NCBI GenBank assembly: GCA_910579605.1
Contig: CAJTUG010000033.1
Coordinates: 1 to 26,935 of the forward strand
Length of the DNA: 26,935 nt
Source of the DNA: an uncultured Muribaculaceae bacterium
GTDB lineage: Bacteria > Bacteroidota > Bacteroidia > Bacteroidales > Muribaculaceae
Direction: 5' to 3'
The number at the start of each line of letters is the position of its first letter. Positions within the stretch are counted from its first letter, which is position 1. Both the position numbers and the translations under genes were made by a program. Below are positions 7,086 to 16,842 of this stretch, piece after piece. Under the pieces are notes generated by a model that saw only the letters and a list, made by a program, of their open reading frames with translations, had not been told where the DNA came from and ran no database searches.

Positions 7086-7680
7086 ATCCTTGTTGCAAGA
7101 GCCATTCTATGGCCTTAGGTAGCGCATAACGCAGATTGTTTTCAGCTTTGAGAGAATCGTGGAAAACTATGATAGACCCGTTACGGGCAAAGCGTTTTAC
7201 ATTTTCAAATACCTCTTGGCCGCTGAGTTTTTTAGAATAGTCACGGCTCACAAGGTCATACATTATGATGTTGAATTTGTTTTTGAGAGCTTTGGCTTGT
7301 TTCCATCGCAATAATCCGTGTGGCGGACGGAAAAGCGGGCTGTCTATGAGCGAATCGGCTTCGGCAACATCGCGGAGATAGCGGTGTGCCTTTACTTTCA
7401 TGCCTTGCAGATGGTGCATGGTATGATTCCCGAAACTATGTCCGCGGCTTTTTATTTCTTCCAATAGTTGAGGGTGGCGTCTCACATTGTCGCCTACGAG
7501 GAAGAATGTGGCTTTTATGCCGTAGCTGTCAAGGGTATCGAGTACCCAAGGTGTTACTTCGGGAATAGGCCCATCGTCGAAGGTGAGGTATACTACTGGT
7601 TTTGGACCACGTTGCTTAATGCGCCAAACCGCCTCCGGGAAAAGGAGGCGGTAAAGCAAAGGAGGTTGTTCTATGAGCAT
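7060..7680 (-). CDS. Polysaccharide deacetylase (NodB domain)
   Basis: This protein of 206 residues (from the ATG at 7678-7680) has a carbohydrate esterase 4 fold that removes acetyl groups from cell-wall or surface glycans. The motifs are: TFDDGP at 33-38 with the catalytic/metal Asp pair, NHTMHH with the two metal His, RPPHG, and FHDS near the C-terminus. The usual DxxDW motif reads DLVSRDY. A GTG at 7710 would add ten residues, but MLIEQPPLLYRLLFP looks like the natural family start. No signal peptide or membrane anchor is evident, so the protein may act in the cytosol or be exported by another route. It sits directly after the DUF2723 gene and overlaps queG. Confidence 0.9.
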   Translation of the reverse strand: MLIEQPPLLYRLLFPEAVWRIKQRGPKPVVYLTFDDGPIPEVTPWVLDTLDSYGIKATFFLVGDNVRRHPQLLEEIKSRGHSFGNHTMHHLQGMKVKAHRYLRDVAEADSLIDSPLFRPPHGLLRWKQAKALKNKFNIIMYDLVSRDYSKKLSGQEVFENVKRFARNGSIIVFHDSLKAENNLRYALPKAIEWLLQQGYEFKPLPM

Positions 7681-7714
7681 GGTTTGGAAGGAGGGTGTTT
7701 GTTTTAACACACTC

Positions 7715-10700
7715 TTAAAGAAGTCTGTCCCACATTGTGGCGTCGAAATTATGCTTTTGCATTATTCCGTTGGAATATTCCATTGGTTCTACTCCGGCTT
7801 GGCGGTGCAATCTCAAGATTTCTATAGCATCGTCGATTACTTTGCGTTGACGGCCTGAATAGAGACTGGCTTGTTCTTTCAATTCATTTTCTGTATGGCC
7901 ATTCACATATATCAGTGGTGCGGTGTAGAGGTCGTTATCAAGGTTTTGGTTCTTGAGCGATTTCAAGTCTTGTGCACGGTCGGGATTGCTGAACAGGTCG
8001 GGAATAGCTTTGATTATTTCTATTCGGTTCTTTAACGAAACAGCTTCTCCGAGATACATCAAAGCGTAGTTTTCTGCGCGGCCGAGAGATGCTACCTCTG
8101 CCGGGGTGAGCGATGACGCATACTTAACCAATTGGGCATAGCGGTCTGCTTCTTGGTCTACCAATGCTTCTGCCATAGCCAGGTCGTCGGGATTTTGCGA
8201 TGAGAAATAAAGCTGCAAGAAGCTGTCGGCCATGTAAAGTCCCATCATGCCGTCGAATGGCGACGCTTTGGATGGTAATTTTTGGATTATCAGCTCCATA
8301 ATCTGTCGTGCCATGTCGTTTCGTGTCTGTGGCGCGGCAAGGCCTGCTGCTTTTGCGGCATCTTTTGCTTCTTGGCTTGCCGGCAAGTCTCCGGAGGTCA
8401 TGAGATTTTCTACTACGGTATACATTCCCGAACGCACAGAGGCTACCATGCGGCGTACTGTCTCGTCGAGATAGAGTTTTTCGGGATTTTCGCCGTCAAG
8501 TCCTCCCCAACGGTAGTTTTCCACTATATTCCTGTATGCCTTGTCGGCAGTGACATTGTAGCGTCCGTCTTGAATGAAAGGAGTCACCTCATAGGCCATA
8601 CCTGTAGAAGAAAGATATGGCATGAGACCGAGATAGTAGCTTGTAGGCACTGTTGTGGCAAAATAAACAGGCCTTTCCCAATTTCCTTCAACAGAGTTGG
8701 ACACTATGTCGAGGCTCAATATACGGCTTTGGTTTGCTCCCGAGCCGAGGCGGGCGAGGTTTGTGCGTACATCGTCGAGCCAAGGAAGGAGTTCTGTGGT
8801 GTCTGTCTCTATATTGCCGGTGCTGTATCGCTTTAATGCAGCTTCGCGGTCTACGGGGATGTATATGTTTCCTTTATCCATGAGGGGAGCGCCGTAGAGT
8901 TTGGGGTCGGAGGCATATAGGCGTCGGAGAGACTCTTCGGCGCGCATGGGACCCATTGAATCGGTTTGAGATATAACGAAGCTATAGGCAAGACGCTCAT
9001 ATCCGTAATCTTCGGGCTTGGCATACATGGGTACGCCTTTGCTTTGGTAGGCGGGCATGCTTATTTGGTTTGCGTACCAATCGGTGGTGAGATATGAAAG
9101 ATTTACCACTCTCACGTCGGTTCTGTAGCCTTCCACTTCTTGAGCATACCACAAGGGGAAAGTATCGTTGTCGCCGTTGGTAAATATTACGGCATTTGGA
9201 TCGAGAGAACTGAGATAATTGAAACCGAAATCGCGTGTGGTGTAGCGTCCAGAGCGGTCGTGGTCGTCCCAGGTTTGCGACACCATCTGCAAAGGAACTG
9301 CTATTGCGGCGATGCAAGCCACTGTAGCCCCTATAATGCGGGCTGTTTTGAGTTTGCTTTCTGCAGGGGCTTCTTTCCCTTCTTTATGCGGTGCCAAAAG
9401 GTCGCGGAGCATGATCCCTATAGCCGGGATGGCCATGCCTATCCATATTGCAAAAGCATAGAAAGATCCTGCAAAGGCATAGTCGCGTTCACGCGGCTGT
9501 CCGGGTGTCTGGTTTAGGTATAGCACGATGGCTATACCGGTCATGAAGAAGAGGAAGAATACCACCCAGAATTGTTCTATACCTCTGTGGCGGTTTATAG
9601 AGTGGTTGTATAGAGCTTGGAAAAGGAGACCGATGATTCCCAATATGAGTGGAAGCATAAAGTAGACGTTGTGTCCTTTGTTGCCTTTTCCGTATTCGTC
9701 GGGGAGATATGTCTGGTCGCCTAAACGGGCATTGTCGATAAACGGTATCCCGCTTATCCAGTTGCCCAAGTGAGGCTCTCCGTTTCCTTGGAGATCATTT
9801 TGGCGGCCTGCGAAATTCCACATGAAATATCGCCAGTACATGTGGTTTAGCTGGTAGTTTACGAAATAACGGAGATTCACGTCAAAGCCTGGTTTCCATA
9901 CCATGGTCTGGCTGTATGGCTCGCCAAATTGGTCTACGCTCGTGGTCACGGGTTCCATGTTGTGGAGATATCGCATCAATTCCACTTTTGGCACAAATCC
10001 TTGTTCTGCCCATGAATGCCGTAATTCGGCCGGGATGGTGTTGATGTCGGGTGTTGAATATCCGGCCCATGCTTTGTAGCCCGATACGCTTCTGCCGTCG
10101 GGGTCGTTGGCATATATGCGAGTAAAAAGCATGTCGAGATCCGGCATTGTCTTGTAGTCGGGACGCTCTATGGTGTCTACATATCTGTCGGGTTCATCGG
10201 CAGAGGTTTTCACCACTTTTGTATACGACTTGGATGGGTTGTTGAATGCACCTCCATATTCGTCGCGTAGATATCCGTCGATAACTTTTGTGCGAGGACG
10301 TCCCATTTCGTCTACTTCCACATACCAATTGCCGGAGCCTTGTGGATATTCTTCTTCAACCAACGCTTCGGCAAACACCGGCCCCATGAAAAGCGGACGG
10401 TCGCCATATTGTTCGCGGTTGAGGTACGATGACAGGGCAAAGACATTGTCGGGGGCATTCTGGTTCATAGGTGTATCGGCAGTGGCTCGGATAAGTAGGA
10501 GCGCATATGACGAGTATCCAATGAATATTACGAAAATGCTTATTACAGCTATAGACAACACTCTGAACGGCAATTTCTTGGTGGCGAAGAGATATGATAT
10601 TAGAGCTATCATTAGCAATACGCCTACCCATACAGAGTGCCCAATGAACAACATTCCCGATAGAGAAACGCTCAAGAACACTGCAATTCTCACTGCAGCC

Positions 10701-11563
10701 GTGTTTTTTCCTTTGTATAGCAATGATATTGCCCAAATGAATACGGCAACCAAGATTATCGCGTAGAATAACACGCCCATGTTGTATCCTGTTCCGAAGC
10801 CGTTGACGAACAGCAATTCAAACCATTGTGCAACTTGTACGAATCCAGGGACGAGGCCATAGAGAATAGCGCCTACAATAACGCAAGATATACCCAAGGC
10901 TATGAGCGAACCAACGGCATTGATATTCTTAAATTTGCGATAATAGAAAATAAGTCCTAAAGCGGGGATACACAAGAGATTGAGCAGGTGTACGGCTATA
11001 GATACGCCTATCACGTAGGCTATGAGAATGAGATATCTGTCGGAATGTGGATGGTCGGCCCGGTTTTCCCATTTAAGCATCAGCCAGAAAACCAATGCCG
11101 TGCAGAACGACGAGAATGCGTAGACCTCGCCTTCTACGGCAGAGAACCAGAATGTATCGCTCCAAGTGTAGCATAAAGCGCCACAGATGCCTGCCCCCAT
11201 TATTAAAATGGTTTTCCATGTCGAAATGTCTGTTGCATCATCTGGTACTATCAACCTTTTGGCCAGATGGGTTATGCTCCAGAACAATAGCAGTATTGTG
11301 GCGGCACTAAGTAATGCCGACATAGAGTTGACTGCTACGGCGGCGTTTTGAATTCCTCCAAAGATTGTGACGAAGAATCTTGCTGCAAGCATGAAAATGG
11401 GGTTACCCGGCGGGTGGCCTACTTCGAGTTTGGCTCCTTGAGCTATAAATTCAGGGCAATCCCAGAAGCTTGCTGTAGGTTCTATGGTAAGCAGATATGT
11501 CACTGCCGATACCAGAAAGCAAAACCATCCAAGCAGATTGTTGATTAAATTATATCTTTTCAT
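7715..11563 (-). CDS. DUF2723 family giant membrane protein, TMEM260-like putative glycosyltransferase
   Basis: This is a 1282-residue protein. The N-terminal part (about 1-380) has roughly ten membrane helices with the DUF2723 signature SFWDCPEFIAQGAKLEVGHP followed by PGNPIF at about 32-57. More helices lie near 640-790, among them a segment followed by QTPGQPRERDYAF, another conserved family stretch. The remaining C-terminal 500 residues are soluble, with an NGDNDTFPLWY motif. From general knowledge, DUF2723 is the family of human TMEM260, reported to be a protein O-mannosyltransferase with a GT-C fold. The Asp and Glu of DCPEF would then be catalytic candidates. A role in the O-glycosylation of secreted Bacteroidales proteins is my inference. 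Its own promoter precedes it; the deacetylase and queG follow closely. Confidence 0.88.
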   Translation of the reverse strand: MKRYNLINNLLGWFCFLVSAVTYLLTIEPTASFWDCPEFIAQGAKLEVGHPPGNPIFMLAARFFVTIFGGIQNAAVAVNSMSALLSAATILLLFWSITHLAKRLIVPDDATDISTWKTILIMGAGICGALCYTWSDTFWFSAVEGEVYAFSSFCTALVFWLMLKWENRADHPHSDRYLILIAYVIGVSIAVHLLNLLCIPALGLIFYYRKFKNINAVGSLIALGISCVIVGAILYGLVPGFVQVAQWFELLFVNGFGTGYNMGVLFYAIILVAVFIWAISLLYKGKNTAAVRIAVFLSVSLSGMLFIGHSVWVGVLLMIALISYLFATKKLPFRVLSIAVISIFVIFIGYSSYALLLIRATADTPMNQNAPDNVFALSSYLNREQYGDRPLFMGPVFAEALVEEEYPQGSGNWYVEVDEMGRPRTKVIDGYLRDEYGGAFNNPSKSYTKVVKTSADEPDRYVDTIERPDYKTMPDLDMLFTRIYANDPDGRSVSGYKAWAGYSTPDINTIPAELRHSWAEQGFVPKVELMRYLHNMEPVTTSVDQFGEPYSQTMVWKPGFDVNLRYFVNYQLNHMYWRYFMWNFAGRQNDLQGNGEPHLGNWISGIPFIDNARLGDQTYLPDEYGKGNKGHNVYFMLPLILGIIGLLFQALYNHSINRHRGIEQFWVVFFLFFMTGIAIVLYLNQTPGQPRERDYAFAGSFYAFAIWIGMAIPAIGIMLRDLLAPHKEGKEAPAESKLKTARIIGATVACIAAIAVPLQMVSQTWDDHDRSGRYTTRDFGFNYLSSLDPNAVIFTNGDNDTFPLWYAQEVEGYRTDVRVVNLSYLTTDWYANQISMPAYQSKGVPMYAKPEDYGYERLAYSFVISQTDSMGPMRAEESLRRLYASDPKLYGAPLMDKGNIYIPVDREAALKRYSTGNIETDTTELLPWLDDVRTNLARLGSGANQSRILSLDIVSNSVEGNWERPVYFATTVPTSYYLGLMPYLSSTGMAYEVTPFIQDGRYNVTADKAYRNIVENYRWGGLDGENPEKLYLDETVRRMVASVRSGMYTVVENLMTSGDLPASQEAKDAAKAAGLAAPQTRNDMARQIMELIIQKLPSKASPFDGMMGLYMADSFLQLYFSSQNPDDLAMAEALVDQEADRYAQLVKYASSLTPAEVASLGRAENYALMYLGEAVSLKNRIEIIKAIPDLFSNPDRAQDLKSLKNQNLDNDLYTAPLIYVNGHTENELKEQASLYSGRQRKVIDDAIEILRLHRQAGVEPMEYSNGIMQKHNFDATMWDRLL

Positions 11564-11590
11564 TGGGTTTTGTTAATTCGCTTTAATTGG

Positions 11591-11625
11591 CAAAATTAAC
11601 CATTAAATCCGAATTAATCCTCAAA
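11591..11625 (-). promoter_or_regulatory. Promoter for the DUF2723-deacetylase-queG unit
   Basis: On the minus strand TTTG (plus 11622-11625) precedes TAATTTTG (plus 11591-11598) with a 23-nt spacer, somewhat longer than usual. The -7 box matches TAnnTTTG exactly. It lies about 28 bases before the ATG and just after the secA terminator. Confidence 0.5.
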
Positions 11626-11648
11626 TTAAGCAGTATTAACATCTAAAA

Positions 11649-11683
11649 ATAGGTATGGAGTGCAAAAAGCACTCCATACCTAT
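11649..11683 (-). terminator. Intrinsic terminator after secA
   Basis: A perfect 15-bp stem (11649-11663 with 11669-11683) closes a five-base loop. It is followed on the minus strand by TTTTAGAT. It lies 27 bases past the secA stop and separates secA from the DUF2723 unit. Confidence 0.85.
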
Positions 11684-11709
11684 AATAATCTATTTAGTTT
11701 TTGCTTAGT

Positions 11710-14700
11710 TTACAAGCCTTTTCCGTGGCAGTTTTTGTATTTTTTACCTGAACCGCAAGGGCAAGGATCGTTGCGTCCTACTTTTGGGGCAGCTTTTGCC
11801 GGCATTGGTTTCTGCGGCTCACTCTGGCGTGCGGATGCGGCTGCGCGTTGCTCTGCTGCTCCCGGGAGGTCTTCTTTGCTTTCCTTATAGTTCTGGCGCT
11901 TTGGAAGCTCTGCTTTGGTTTCGCGCAGTTCCGGTTTTGGCGCTTCGGGCTGCTGTTGTTCCGCTCCTTCTGCCGGTTGCTGAGGTTGGCGACGCTCTGG
12001 CACACGGATTTGTCCGCGCATAAGAGCCGAAACGGCTTTTATGTTGAGGTTGTTGAGCATTCCTTCAAAGAGGTGGAAAGACTCTACTTTGTAGATTACC
12101 AAGGGGTCTTTTTGCTCGTATGCGGCGTTCTGCACACTTTGGCGGAGTTGGTCGAGTTCGCGTAGATGTTCTTTCCAGAGTTCGTCTATAGTAACGAGCA
12201 TAAGAGCTTTGTGCCATTCTTTGATAATAGAGCGGCATTCTGTTGCTACGGCGTTGCGAAGATCTACGCGGAGATTGAACACACGTTTTCCGTCGGTTAT
12301 AGGCACGAGTACGAGGCCGTCGTAGTCGGTGTTTGCGGCCATGTCGGATAATATAGGCAGAGCGATTTCGCGTATATGGTTGCTCTTTCTGTCTAATCCT
12401 TGTACGGCGGCATCATGGAGACGTACAATTTTTTCTTCCTTGTCTAAGGCTGCGTATTCTTGCTCTGTGTATGGTGCTTCTATAGCAAGGACACGCATGA
12501 TTTCGTTGCAAAGGTCGGGATATTGAGCAGGCGACTCGTTGTTTATGACCATGTTTTCTACGGTGTCGTAGAGCATGTTTATGATGTCTACACCTATTCT
12601 TTCGCCTAATACTGCGTGGCGTCGGCGTTCGTAGATATAGGTGCGCTGTTTGTTCATGACGTCGTCGAATTCAAGAAGACGTTTGCGGATGCCGAAATTG
12701 TTTTCTTCCACACGTTTCTGTGCGGTTTCTATGGCATTGTTCACAATTTTGTGTTCAATCATTTCGTCTTCTTTGTATCCGAGGCGGTCGAGCATTTTCA
12801 CTACGCGGTCGGTTGCGAAGAGGCGCATGAGCTGGTCTTCAAACGATACGAAGAATACAGAAGACCCCGGGTCGCCTTGGCGTCCTGCACGTCCGCGGAG
12901 CTGACGGTCTACTCGGCGCGATTCGTGCCGTTCTGTACCTATGATAGCCAGGCCACCGGCTGCTTTTACTTCGGGTGTGAGCTTGATGTCGGTACCGCGG
13001 CCTGCCATGTTGGTGGCAATGGTTACACAACCGGTACGGCCTGCAAGGGCAACGACTTCGGCTTCTTTCTGGTGGAGCTTGGCATTGAGGATCTGGTGGG
13101 GTATTTTCTGCATGTCGAGCATGCGGCCGAGGAGTTCGGAGATTTCTACCGAAGTTGTACCTACGAGAACCGGGCGGCCCTGCTCTACCATTTTGACTAT
13201 TTCGGCTATTACGGCTTTATATTTTTCTTTTTTGGTGCGGTATACCCGGTCGTTCATGTCCATACGGGCGATAGGACGGTTTGTAGGAATGGTTACGACG
13301 TCGAGTTTATATATGTCCCACAATTCACCGGCTTCTGTAATTGCCGTACCGGTCATACCGGCAAGTTTATGGTACATGCGGAAATAGTTTTGCAGTGTAA
13401 TTGTGGCAAAAGTCTGCGTTGCAGCCTCTACTTTTACACCTTCCTTGGCTTCTATAGCTTGGTGGAGACCATCGCTATAGCGCCGGCCTTCCATTATACG
13501 GCCGGTCTGTTCGTCTACGATTTTTACTTTGTTATCGTCTACAACATACTCTATATCTCGTGCAAAGAGGGTATATGCTTTGAGGAGTTGTGTGACAGTG
13601 TGTACGCGCTCTGTTTTGACGGCATAGTTTGCCATGAGCTCGTCTTTCTTTATCTGGCGTTCTTCCGGGTCTGCGATGTTCTCAAGTTCGCTCAATTGTG
13701 CGGCAATGTCGGGAAGGACAAAGAACTGCGGGTCTTGAGCATGGCCGGTGAGTTCGTCGATACCTTTATCTGTAAGTTCTACAGAGCGGTTCTTTTCGTC
13801 GATTACGAAATAGAGCGGGTCTGTGATAAAGGGCATTTCGCGAGCATTGTCTTGCAGATAGTGAGCTTCGGTCTCGAGAAGGATGTTCTTCATGCCTTCC
13901 TGGCTCAAGAATCGTATTAGAGCGGAGTTTTTAGGCAATCCTTTGAAGGCACGGAAAAGGAGGATAGCACCTTCTTCGCGTGTCTTTTTATCGTCTGAGG
14001 CAAGTTTGGTTTTGGCTTCGGTGAGGATGCTTGTCACCAAACGTTGCTGTGCTTTGACAACTTTCTCTACGTTTGCTTTGAATTCGTTGAAAAGTTGGTC
14101 GTCGCCTTTTGGAACCGGGCCTGAAATGATGAGAGGTGTACGGGCATCGTCGATAAGCACGGAATCGACCTCATCGACAATGGCATAGTAGTGTTTGCGT
14201 TGTACCAGATCTTCCGGTAGCATGGCCATGTTGTCGCGGAGATAGTCGAAGCCGAATTCGTTGTTTGTTCCGTATGTAATGTCGCATTCGTAGGCTTTGC
14301 GTCGTGCCGGGGAGTTTGGTTCGTGTTTGTCTATGCAGTCTACCGAGGCTCCGTGGAACATATAGAGCGGCCCCATCCATTCGGAGTCGCGTTTAGAGAG
14401 GTAGTCGTTGACAGTGACGACGTGTACACCACGTTTTGAGAGCGATCTCAGGAACACCGGCAATGTTGCCACAAGGGTTTTACCTTCTCCGGTAGCCATT
14501 TCGGCAATTTTACCTTGATGAAGGGTTATGCCGCCAATGAGCTGTACCTCGTAGTGTACCATGTCCCAAATCATTTCGTTCCCGCCGGCAATCCAACGGT
14601 TTTTCCAGATAGCTTTGTCGCCGTCTATCGAAACAAATTCTCTTCCTTGCCCGGCTAAATCGCGGTCGAAATCTGTGGCTGTCACTTCTATTGTTTCGTT

Positions 14701-15069
14701 TGCGGCGAAACGTGCAGCGGTTTCCCTAAGGGTAGCGAATACTACCGGGAGGGCATTGTTCAATTCGTCTTCAAGGAGCTCGAGGATGTGTTTTTCGTGC
14801 TCGTCGATTTTATCCCAGATTGGTTGGCGTTCCTCAAAGGGCAATGTTTCTACTTGTTGGCGGAGTTCGGCAATAGCTTCGTTATCCGGGGCTATTGTCT
14901 GTGCTATATGTTGGCGTACTTGGTCTATTTCGCGGCGTAGTCCGTCGTTGTCGAGCTGCGCTACGCGAGGCATTTCTTCTTTGATTTTTTTCAGGATCGG
15001 CTGCACGGCCTTGAGGTCGCGGGTTGATTTATCGCCGAAAACCTTTTTCAAAAATGTTGTGAAAGACAT
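11710..15069 (-). CDS. secA: Preprotein translocase ATPase SecA
   Basis: This 1119-residue motor pushes unfolded preproteins through SecYEG. I chose the ATG at 15067-15069 (MSFTTFLKKVFG); an upstream GTG frame adds 18 unlikely residues that overlap the promoter. Visible motifs are Walker A MATGEGKT at 191-198, DEVDSVLIDDARTPLIISGP in nucleotide-binding domain 1, GMTGTAITE, NMAGRGTDIKL and RGRAGRQGDPGSS in domain 2, and the C-terminal zinc motif DPCPCGSGKKYKNCHG, which normally binds SecB and lipids. The protein is about 200 residues longer than Escherichia coli SecA. One visible difference is a charged stretch near residues 60-110; a Gln/Pro/Glu-rich linker precedes the zinc motif. It has its own promoter and terminator. 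Confidence 0.98.
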   Translation of the reverse strand: MSFTTFLKKVFGDKSTRDLKAVQPILKKIKEEMPRVAQLDNDGLRREIDQVRQHIAQTIAPDNEAIAELRQQVETLPFEERQPIWDKIDEHEKHILELLEDELNNALPVVFATLRETAARFAANETIEVTATDFDRDLAGQGREFVSIDGDKAIWKNRWIAGGNEMIWDMVHYEVQLIGGITLHQGKIAEMATGEGKTLVATLPVFLRSLSKRGVHVVTVNDYLSKRDSEWMGPLYMFHGASVDCIDKHEPNSPARRKAYECDITYGTNNEFGFDYLRDNMAMLPEDLVQRKHYYAIVDEVDSVLIDDARTPLIISGPVPKGDDQLFNEFKANVEKVVKAQQRLVTSILTEAKTKLASDDKKTREEGAILLFRAFKGLPKNSALIRFLSQEGMKNILLETEAHYLQDNAREMPFITDPLYFVIDEKNRSVELTDKGIDELTGHAQDPQFFVLPDIAAQLSELENIADPEERQIKKDELMANYAVKTERVHTVTQLLKAYTLFARDIEYVVDDNKVKIVDEQTGRIMEGRRYSDGLHQAIEAKEGVKVEAATQTFATITLQNYFRMYHKLAGMTGTAITEAGELWDIYKLDVVTIPTNRPIARMDMNDRVYRTKKEKYKAVIAEIVKMVEQGRPVLVGTTSVEISELLGRMLDMQKIPHQILNAKLHQKEAEVVALAGRTGCVTIATNMAGRGTDIKLTPEVKAAGGLAIIGTERHESRRVDRQLRGRAGRQGDPGSSVFFVSFEDQLMRLFATDRVVKMLDRLGYKEDEMIEHKIVNNAIETAQKRVEENNFGIRKRLLEFDDVMNKQRTYIYERRRHAVLGERIGVDIINMLYDTVENMVINNESPAQYPDLCNEIMRVLAIEAPYTEQEYAALDKEEKIVRLHDAAVQGLDRKSNHIREIALPILSDMAANTDYDGLVLVPITDGKRVFNLRVDLRNAVATECRSIIKEWHKALMLVTIDELWKEHLRELDQLRQSVQNAAYEQKDPLVIYKVESFHLFEGMLNNLNIKAVSALMRGQIRVPERRQPQQPAEGAEQQQPEAPKPELRETKAELPKRQNYKESKEDLPGAAEQRAAASARQSEPQKPMPAKAAPKVGRNDPCPCGSGKKYKNCHGKGL

Positions 15070-15122
15070 ATGGTATGTTGTATTATTCTGAGAAATTGAT
15101 AGATGCCGTGTTAACGACGGCA

Positions 15123-15130
15123 CAAATATA
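15123..15130 (-). promoter_or_regulatory. -7 box of the secA promoter
   Basis: On the minus strand it reads TATATTTG, a match to TAnnTTTG, 53 bases before the chosen ATG. No clear TTTG lies about 20 nt further upstream. A 6-bp palindrome (15104-15109 with 15117-15122) abuts it around the expected start site and could be an operator or simply chance. Confidence 0.5.
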
Positions 15131-15159
15131 CGAAAAAAATTTGTTAAAAACGGGTATCC

Positions 15160-16779
15160 TTATTTCTTTTGGAGAGTAAGGGCTGTTTCCGAAGCGCCGT
15201 TGGGCGAACGGATTCTCAGAATACGAGCCACCGTAGGAGCTAAAGTGCGGACGTCTACGGGTGTTCCTATCACTTGTGGAGCTATTTCGGGGGCTATGAT
15301 AAAGGCAGGCGCCGTAGTAGCAGCCGTCCGGTAAACGAGGTGCTGCTGTTGAGACGCCGGATTATTAAAATCGTCGATGAGTTCGTAGCCGGGGGCCACT
15401 GTTATGAGAAGATCGCCGGCATGAGCCACAACGGTGTTTCGGCGCAAGGCTTCGGGACGGTTTCCTGCACGTCCGGCCAGAATATCTTCTTGGGTATAGA
15501 CTCTGTCTACTCCTTGCATTTTTGCCAGGAATGCCGCAGCATCGGCCCTGACGGCTTTTATGTCGAGTTTGCGTTCCTTGATTAGCTTAAGGTTGAGGAA
15601 AAAACGACCGTTGTGGTATGCTGCCACATATTCCCCGTTGCCGTACACGGCCATGAGGTACATGTTGAGCAAAGACACTGCTTTGCGGCTTGAGAATTCT
15701 CCGTATGGGATACTCCATTTTTCGTCGTCGCGTTTTCCTGTTGGCTCTGGAGGTGTTCCGGCAAGGAATATGAGTGTATGGTCTAATCCTACGTTGCGGT
15801 CTATTGCAGAAAATAGTTGCTCGAGATTCTGGTCCAGTTTTACGTATGCGTCGAATTCCTCGGGTCGTGTGTCGGTGCTTTTTCCGTAGGCATAAGGGCG
15901 TAGGTTATATGCAATGTTGAGGACGTCTACACCATCGTCGTGCTTGCCTATGCGAAGAGATTGGATCAGGTCTATCGCCACGTTGCTTATCTCGCGGTTT
16001 ACCAATGGCGAATTCACGAACATGTCCAGCCTGTTGGTGTTGGCCCGCGGGAAAACGTAACGGAAAGGGTATTTGCGCAGATGTTCCGGCAATGACGGAT
16101 AATCGGCAAATGAGTGCGAAGGTGTCCAGCTCATGGTGTCCATGCGCATGGACAAGGGGTTTGTACGGTTGCGTGTGGCTACAGCCACGGGCATTTCCTT
16201 GTAGAAAGTGGAGGAAGCCCAATTTCCGGTTTTAGAGTCAAGCCATATTGCTGCGTTGCCGGCGTGGCCTCCCAAGGCCAAAGCACGTGCGGCGTCGGGG
16301 GCTATGGCGTAAACTACGTTTACTCCGCCGGCAGCTATACGGGCTTCGTCGGAAATGGTGGTTACTTTAAGTGCCGAAGGGGAATATGTCTGCGATGTGA
16401 AATTTCCCAAGTGTGCAGCGTCGGCATATATGGGGATAGCCCGTAATGTCTCGCAGTTGTATATCTCTGCCGCGCCTATGCCGGATACCGACGGTGCTGC
16501 TCCGGTCATCAACGTTGCAGTTGCGGCGGCAGGGTCGAGATACGACCCGTAGTCGGCACCGGTTATCACGGCACCCTTTTCCAAGCGTCTGAAGCCGTCT
16601 TGCCCGAAATGGTCGCGGAGAAGATCTAATTTGTCGGCGTCAAGACCGTCTACCACAATCCCTACCAGAAGTTTCACCGGCACAGGTTCTTTGGCAACTA
16701 CGCTGACTGTGGCGACAGAAGCCACGAGCGCGAGCACGATGCCAGGAACTGCAGGTATTATATTTCTCCGTTTTTTCAC
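15160..16779 (-). CDS. Alkaline-phosphatase-fold protein, probably catalytically dead
   Basis: This 539-residue protein starts at a GTG (16777-16779); I find no better in-frame ATG. The N-terminus is a signal peptide or anchor (KKRR, then a hydrophobic run to about 29), so it acts in the periplasm. The fold is that of the type I phosphodiesterase/PafA phosphatase family: GIVVDG at 40-45 with metal Asp D44, and GHAGNAAIWL followed by SKTGNWASS at about 171-190. Key residues are missing. The Thr nucleophile segment (YTAPGH in PafA-type enzymes) reads DPAAAT at 82-87. The TDYVGH metal motif reads AYNLRP near 290. The TADHG metal motif reads LAGTPP near 340. It ends the long gene series, 63 bases after the DUF4105 gene. 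It is probably a pseudoenzyme with a structural or binding role; this is inference. Confidence 0.85.
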   Translation of the reverse strand: MKKRRNIIPAVPGIVLALVASVATVSVVAKEPVPVKLLVGIVVDGLDADKLDLLRDHFGQDGFRRLEKGAVITGADYGSYLDPAAATATLMTGAAPSVSGIGAAEIYNCETLRAIPIYADAAHLGNFTSQTYSPSALKVTTISDEARIAAGGVNVVYAIAPDAARALALGGHAGNAAIWLDSKTGNWASSTFYKEMPVAVATRNRTNPLSMRMDTMSWTPSHSFADYPSLPEHLRKYPFRYVFPRANTNRLDMFVNSPLVNREISNVAIDLIQSLRIGKHDDGVDVLNIAYNLRPYAYGKSTDTRPEEFDAYVKLDQNLEQLFSAIDRNVGLDHTLIFLAGTPPEPTGKRDDEKWSIPYGEFSSRKAVSLLNMYLMAVYGNGEYVAAYHNGRFFLNLKLIKERKLDIKAVRADAAAFLAKMQGVDRVYTQEDILAGRAGNRPEALRRNTVVAHAGDLLITVAPGYELIDDFNNPASQQQHLVYRTAATTAPAFIIAPEIAPQVIGTPVDVRTLAPTVARILRIRSPNGASETALTLQKK

Positions 16780-16842
16780 TTTTGGGATTTGTTGGTAGGT
16801 GGGTTATACGTTGCGATTGGTCTTGTAATGCGACGTTTTAGC

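Noticed and set aside
10170..10766. 198-residue plus-strand frame inside the DUF2723 gene
   Set aside because: Antisense shadow of conserved membrane segments; no start context or family signature.
12616..13920. 434-residue open frame on the plus strand inside secA
   Set aside because: It lies fully antisense to well-conserved SecA motifs, has Cys/Tyr/Phe-rich composition typical of a reverse-strand shadow, and no promoter or family match.
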